Assembly: GCA_028023455.1 (NCBI GenBank)
Contig: JAQFVV010000142.1
Coordinates: forward strand, 2,661,740-2,725,739
DNA length: 64,000 nucleotides
Direction of reading: 5' to 3'
Origin: Epiperipatus broadwayi
Lineage: Eukaryota; Onychophora; Udeonychophora; Euonychophora; Peripatidae
The position numbers were made by a program, and so were the translations under genes. The notes below the pieces were generated by a model, which worked only from the letters and a program-made list of their open reading frames with translations, ran no database searches and had not been told where the DNA came from. Below, in pieces: positions 59,300 through 64,000 of the stretch (its first letter is position 1; each line of letters begins with the position of its first letter).

Positions 59300-60010
59300 A
59301 ACATGTGAGAGGGTACTCAAATTCTCTCCACTTCCCTGGAATGGTTGTTACACATTGAATCTCTTTCAAAGCTTACCAATATGACACTTCTTTCACTTAT
59401 CATGTTTTTGATTAATTTTACAAAGTATTTTTCCTTGCCAGAAAACTGTGTTTTGCATTCCAAAGAACTAAGAATTTTGAAATAATTTTTACAAATTTAG
59501 GCAACGTGAAATTATAGAACTAGCAATAAGTCTTAATGGAACAAGATCCTTAAGGAATTTAAAATTAATAAAATACTTATGATGTTTTCTTAATAATGCT
59601 TGCAACTTTGTTTCTATAATTGGTATCAGATTTTATGCCACTTTTTTGCATTGGCTTTCTGTGTGCTCTAGTATTTTATTATTATAATTAGTTGAATTCA
59701 TTACAATTGTAGTATTATTGTCTTTATCAGCAGGGAGAATGATTACATATTGGTGTATTTTGAGAGATTTAATAGTTTTCTTCTCATCATAGGAAATATT
59801 TGATTTCAGTTTTTGGTATCTCTCAAGTGTTACTTTTTAATTTTCCACCATAATGATGCTGCTCTAGAGGCAATTTTTGAATGACCTTCTCAGCGGCTTC
59901 CATAATATCTAATAAAGGTATATTTGATGGTGGGATGGCAAACTTTACAAACATTAAGATAAGCACTAAGTATTTGATATTGATCTGGAACTATATCAAA
60001 ATAATTATGA
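59300..60010 (-). pseudogene. Penelope-like N-terminal region remnant, minus strand
   Basis: Minus-strand frames give FAIPPSNIPLLDIMEAAEKV, then DEKKTIKSLK, IILPADKDN and TTIVMNSTNY (about 59690-59950), and IETKLQALLRKH and PLRLIASSI (about 59520-59640). These are the conserved N-terminal block of Penelope reverse transcriptases (usually ILPADKGNATVVMD and GIPLRPIVSS). Part of the fingers region is deleted, and stops are present. Confidence 0.7.
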
Positions 60011-60474
60011 AATATTGTTAAACACCGGCTAAAATAGAAAATCAATTAACTCCTTATGTTTATAAATATAAATCTGAAAGGATTGTTTTTAAAGATTCAC
60101 AACAAACCTCTAATTTATTTCCAGAAAGCTAAGAAAATTACCTAGAAAATAAGTGTGACCCTTTTAAGAAAAATAATAAATACTTAAAGATTTTTTTAAG
60201 TATCAATTCTTATATTTTATTGTTAATGTAGAATGTTTTCTAAAAAATAAATAAATTTACTGATAAAGACTTGTAAGAATTTTTTAGGCAGTAATAACAT
60301 TATATTCTAAATTATATGGAAAAGTAAAAAGAATGTCAAAAGAAATAACTTGTAAGTCTACATGGGTACTTTAAATGTCATTCTATACCAAACAATTTAC
60401 CAATTTCATCAGTTAAATATTTTAGGTATAAATATCCTACAGATGCTGAACATTTTTTTCTGGGCAAAATAATT

Positions 60475-60665
60475 AATATTTGCCATCACATCATCTAATA
60501 TCCTTTTATTAGATATTATGGCAGCCACATTCGAGAGACAGATGATGAGAGGAAAACTATTAAATGTCTTAAATTACACAAATCTATAATCTTCTCCCTG
60601 CTCATAAAGGCAATGTCACAATTGTAATGAATGCAATTGATTATGATAAAATATATGAGTTCATA
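60475..60665 (+). pseudogene. Penelope-like N-terminal region remnant, plus strand
   Basis: The plus strand gives FAITSSNIPLLDIMAA, then ERKTIKCLKLHKSI and a frameshifted LPADKGNV-like piece ending MNAIDYDK. It is the same protein segment as 59300-60010 but in the opposite direction, so two 5' parts of one family lie back to back about 460 bp apart. Confidence 0.65.
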
Positions 60666-60700
60666 GTGAAACGGAAACCTCCAATCCCTTTCCGTTTCAC
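60666..60700. repeat. Perfect 12 bp hairpin
   Basis: GTGAAACGGAAA and TTTCCGTTTCAC are separated by an 11-base loop (CCTCCAATCCC). It directly follows the plus-strand Penelope remnant and may be part of that element's ends. Confidence 0.7.
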
Positions 60701-61429
60701 CATCAACCTAATGACCTACTCGTCTGAACTAGTTTCGAACTTATCTTAAATGTAAAAATGTTATATATAAGTTGAGCTGGAAAACTTTGCTATAATGGCC
60801 GCTTGAATTGCTTCATCCATCCATTTACGTACGAAACATGCTATAATTAGACAAGTTTGATAAAATTATAGCGGAGAAATGCTCATAATTTATTATAAAA
60901 TGTTTTATTAATTTTCAGTCAATTCTTAATTATATTCGCTATTATATTCGTATGTGGATGGATAAGTTAAACATTGGAATGATATATATATATATATATT
61001 TAAGTTTAAATAAAGATAATGTAAAACATTTTCTTTAAATTATATTTAACGGTTTTCTGATTTATTGTTTTACATATATAATTGAAACTAAAGTATTTTC
61101 TTTAAATTTGCTTTTTTTTAAACAAATAATTTTGTATAAACAAATATGTTTAAAAGTTATTTATTTCAGTAAAATAAAAATCATCCGTTTGTAATTAAAA
61201 ATGAGAATTTTGTGTAAGCAAGAGATCAATTAGTGACTGCACCCCGGGTAAAAAGTAAAATCTAGTTTACTGATTGATTTTTGTTTGCAACAAAAGACTT
61301 TATCATTAAATCAAAATACCGTTCCTTCTGCTAAGCTTTAACATTCTATAACACCTAGAAAGGAATTTAATTAGTGAAATCTGAATCGAATTATATGATT
61401 TATATATTTTAATAATTTTAAGTAAATTA

Positions 61430-61960
61430 AATGTAACACCTCGGAGACGTTATCTGTTGTAGAAATTGGATTATATTATTTTGTTTAATTAAAAGTCAAT
61501 TGGTCCTGAGGCTAATGAAATTCCAAAAAGGTGTTAAAGTTTAGTCGAAATGTATAAATAGGGCTTATTTTAAGCGGGAAGATAGACTCCATCTTGCTTT
61601 TGAAGAGCTATTACTATCCAAGTTATAAATTGTTTAATTTTACCATGTCCGGCTAAAGTCAGGCAAAATTTTGCTGCCATTCCCAGGATGGAACGCCGAG
61701 TTCAATCCATCAAATGCCAAAGCAATAACCAACAAGCTTACACCAAATAAAAGATGTCATAAGCCACTAAAAGGGACTTGACGTTATTCCAACACCGTTT
61801 TAAATCGTCTCGCAACTGAATAAGAACATGCCATAAACCGCCAAAGAACTCACCTTCGTTCCAGCTCGAATCTATCCAGTCCAGCTATAGAACTGTTTTA
61901 ATATTTAAAATTGCAGAGCTCTGTATAAATTTCAAAACAATCATTATTTCTTCAAAATCA
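61430..61960 (+). other. Promoter-like, LTR-like segment
   Basis: Less AT-rich than the preceding 7 kb. TGTAACACCTCGGAGACG at 61431 resembles the start of a gypsy LTR, TATAAATAGGG at 61553 is a good TATA box, and a CG-containing stretch follows (GGATGGAACGCCGAG near 61687). I found no matching second copy in the window and no coding frame. It could be a solo or 5' LTR, or a host promoter and 5' exon. Confidence 0.3.
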
Positions 61961-61964
61961 GGTT

Positions 61965-62205
61965 AGCTAACCATATTATTGCAACTTCTTTCCAAATTGT
62001 TTTTTAAAATCTATAAAATGAAATACTTTTCCTAAGTTCTTTATTAATATATTATTGTAACTTCTGTCTAAATTGTTTTCCAAATAATCTTTAAATTCTA
62101 TAAAATGAAATACTTTTGTAAATTTCTTTATTAATTCAATATTGTAAACTCTTTCTATAAATGAAATACTTTTGCTAAATTTCTGTGTTAATTAATGTTT
62201 TGCTA
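61965..62205 (+). repeat. Three-unit degenerate minisatellite, ~80 bp
   Basis: Units share ATTATTG.AACT..TT.C.AAATTG, CTATAAAATGAAATACTTTT and AATTTCTTTATTAAT. The third is shortened. Confidence 0.7.
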
Positions 62206-63840
62206 TATAATTTAATCACTGCAGTTATATTTTGCTTTTCTTTTGCCTATTTTTAATTATTATTAATTATGCCTGTTTCGAAACTGCGTGCATTTAATTA
62301 TAGAATATGTTTTTAGAGATATAAATTTAAAATCTCCGTATTATTATTTATATAGCATCATTTCGTGCGCTGTTTCGAAACCCAAATTCATATTTTGTCA
62401 TTTAGTAAATTAATTAATATAAATATAAAATGTGGCTTTTCAACCTTTAATTATTATGTTACTAAAGATTAAACTAGCCTGGAGTGCAATCATAAGTATA
62501 TTTTTTAGTAAAGTATTCATAAGTCCCTTATTAAATATACTCCCCCCCCCCCCTGTTTAAAAGTTTAGTAGTTATAAGTAACTAAAGAGATTGAATGGGA
62601 TAAAGTAAAGTTTGTATAGATATATATTCCCGTCAGTAGCATATCGTATTTCTCATGCTACAGAAGAGTTGGCTCTTTTGATCAAGCTGATGAACTGGTG
62701 TTCATTTAAATATATGATATTTAATTTATAATATCCTTTGGCTTGGCGGATGTGAAACTTATTAATATTTTCTCATTGTGCTGTTTTATATATATAAGAT
62801 GGAGCCATGGTAAGTCCAGCCCATCTTCCTTTTTTATGGGTAGTGCAGTAGTGAAGTCTGAGCTACGGGCCAGATTAGCACATAAGTCCCCCGCCTCTTC
62901 TGAACCAAATAAAGATTCCCCATTAGCAGCATGACGACCGGTTATTGGGTAAACCATTGTTTGTCACAAAAACCCTAAAACTATTCTTCCATCCGCAGAG
63001 CAACTTTAATATTGTATTTTTACTTGTGCCTAGCATATTAGTAAAATCATTATAGCCAACTCTGCCTCTAATCTGCAATCTTCGGCATTGAACCGAAGCA
63101 TTCTTGAAAACCTGTTTGATCTAAAGCTATCTGGGATGCTTTAAAAGCCCATAGTTAATATATAAATTTATTATAATTAGATGTATTATTAAGCTTCACT
63201 CCAGACTTGGTTTGATTTCATGTAAAATAGCCACTCGAACTGATTATAAAAGGACATAACTAATAAAAGTTAATGTAGTGATTAGTTATATAGTAGGGTA
63301 TTTGTTTCCATTAAATAATATTGGCGCAATTAAATAATAGCCAACGTATCAATTATTGTTTAAATGGCCTGAAGTAATGTTACTTTATAAATAAAATGCC
63401 TGCGTGCATTTGCCAATAACAATTGTCAATAAATATATTTTTAATTCATCATATATCAGTTTCTGTCCCATTATTAAATCAATCCCATTCACTAATTGCC
63501 TATAGCTATTTCATTAGTAAAATGCCTATTAAATTAATATATTAGATTTTATCTTTGGAATGTCTTTAGTATTTAAGTTGTTTATATATATGTTTAAGTC
63601 CATGAGTCTTTTGTTTTCTCCGATTTGCTAGTGGGCCGGATTAAGAATTAAATCTTGTGTGATATCATTGTTATGTTATCCATTAGGTTGTTAGATCTGG
63701 GCCTTGGAGAGTGGGTTTGAATCCAGGCTGGTCCCTGACCAAAATCTCAGTCTTGACTGGGTTTGAAGTACATTTTGTGAGTTCCAGCTCGTGTTAGATG
63801 GATAAGCATATTTTGACTGGTACATAAGGTTTTTTTTTCG
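62206..63840. other. Mixed-composition region without a recognised gene
   Basis: Contains GTTTCGAAAC-type words at 62275 and 62373, a C-run (62543-62555) and a relatively GC-rich block at 62740-62960 with open frames on both strands (63 and 78 codons), neither of them recognised. ATGGAGCCATG followed by GTAAGT near 62810 could be a tiny first exon. Near 63713 there is a box B-like GGGTTTGAATCC. Confidence 0.35.
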
Positions 63841-63843
63841 CGT

Positions 63844-63872
63844 TTGGCACCCAACATGGGGCTTGTAACTCA
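63844..63872 (+). promoter_or_regulatory. tRNA-Lys primer-binding-site-like sequence
   Basis: TGGCACCCAACATGGGGCTTG resembles TGGCGCCCAACGTGGGGCTCG, the complement of the 3' end of the tRNA-Lys(CUU) class, used as primer by several LTR retroelements. A second partial match, TGG(A)CGCCCAAGT, lies at the window edge (63988-64000), again after a T-run. Either an LTR element begins here and continues beyond the window, or these are tRNA-Lys-derived repeat ends. Confidence 0.35.
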
Positions 63873-64000
63873 TTTCCACCCCTGAAGAGATTATGGAGTA
63901 TATATATAATTCTTTTGGTCAAAATTAATGATTTTGAGTCAATTTTTTTAAAAATAATGTATATATGTAAGATTTTTTTTCCACATTTGGACGCCCAAGT

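Noticed and set aside
61510-61560. CTAATGA ... GTCGAAATG as a possible hammerhead
   Set aside because: The first core element has a wrong base, no complementary stem II joins the two parts, and no cleavage-site strand was found.
62721-62957. 78-codon minus-strand and 63-codon plus-strand frames in a GC-richer block
   Set aside because: Both strands are open over the same bases and neither product is recognised, so no CDS is called; the block is noted as unexplained.
1-64000. CRISPR array, bacterial operon or prophage
   Set aside because: There are no regularly spaced repeats with unique spacers and no dense coding; splice signals and eukaryotic retroelements show this is animal-type nuclear DNA.

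Overview
The window is about three-quarters A+T by eye and looks like gene-poor nuclear DNA of an AT-rich invertebrate animal. Metazoan signs are GT-AG splice sites, tRNA-headed SINEs, Jockey-like and RTE-like LINEs, Ty3/gypsy and Penelope-like retroelements, hAT-type miniature transposons, and a FAM13-type RhoGAP retrocopy. I cannot fix the phylum; an arthropod or chelicerate is only a guess. No complete host gene is visible. The best host traces are single exons: a probable first exon of an aldo-keto reductase (34,570-34,618, with two TCGCGAGAT motifs upstream), an unidentified internal exon (13,287-13,379), a signal-peptide-like first exon (42,564-42,612) and a weak terminal exon (about 32,997-33,035).

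Layout. 1-13 kb: AT-rich spacer with tRNA-SINE copies (3.2 and 4.7 kb), a foldback element (6.0-6.5 kb), a ~380 bp degenerate tandem repeat (9.4-10.3 kb) and smaller tandem duplications. 14-18 kb: a hAT MITE, a 0.8 kb SINE palindrome, a long inverted pair and a small hairpin. 18.5-20.3 kb: an inverted pair of RhoGAP retrocopies whose domain order is circularly permuted. 21.3-22.0 kb: a young Penelope-type element with a GIY-YIG domain, inverted terminal repeats and a 13 bp target duplication. 27-33 kb: decayed LINEs, a second hAT MITE and SINE relatives, then a third hAT MITE at 33.3 kb. 39.6 kb and 45.4-46.2 kb: two members of one repeat family; the second is a nearly perfect 369 bp tandem dimer carrying a type I hammerhead ribozyme in each unit. 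46.8-49.2 kb: RTE-like LINE. 49.7-53.9 kb: Ty3/gypsy element with both LTRs, gag, protease and integrase-tail remnants and a satellite-like block. 58.3-60.7 kb: three Penelope remnants. 61.4-64 kb: a less AT-rich region with TATA, minisatellite and tRNA-Lys primer-site-like sequences, possibly the start of another LTR element.

The most interesting content is the 369 bp hammerhead dimer (a metazoan retrozyme by architecture), found in the same window as several Penelope remnants, which are the proposed source of enzymes for retrozyme mobility. The RhoGAP copies look as if they were reverse-transcribed from a circular or tandem 771-nt (257-codon) template. Together these suggest, as inference only, a genome in which circular RNAs are copied back into DNA.
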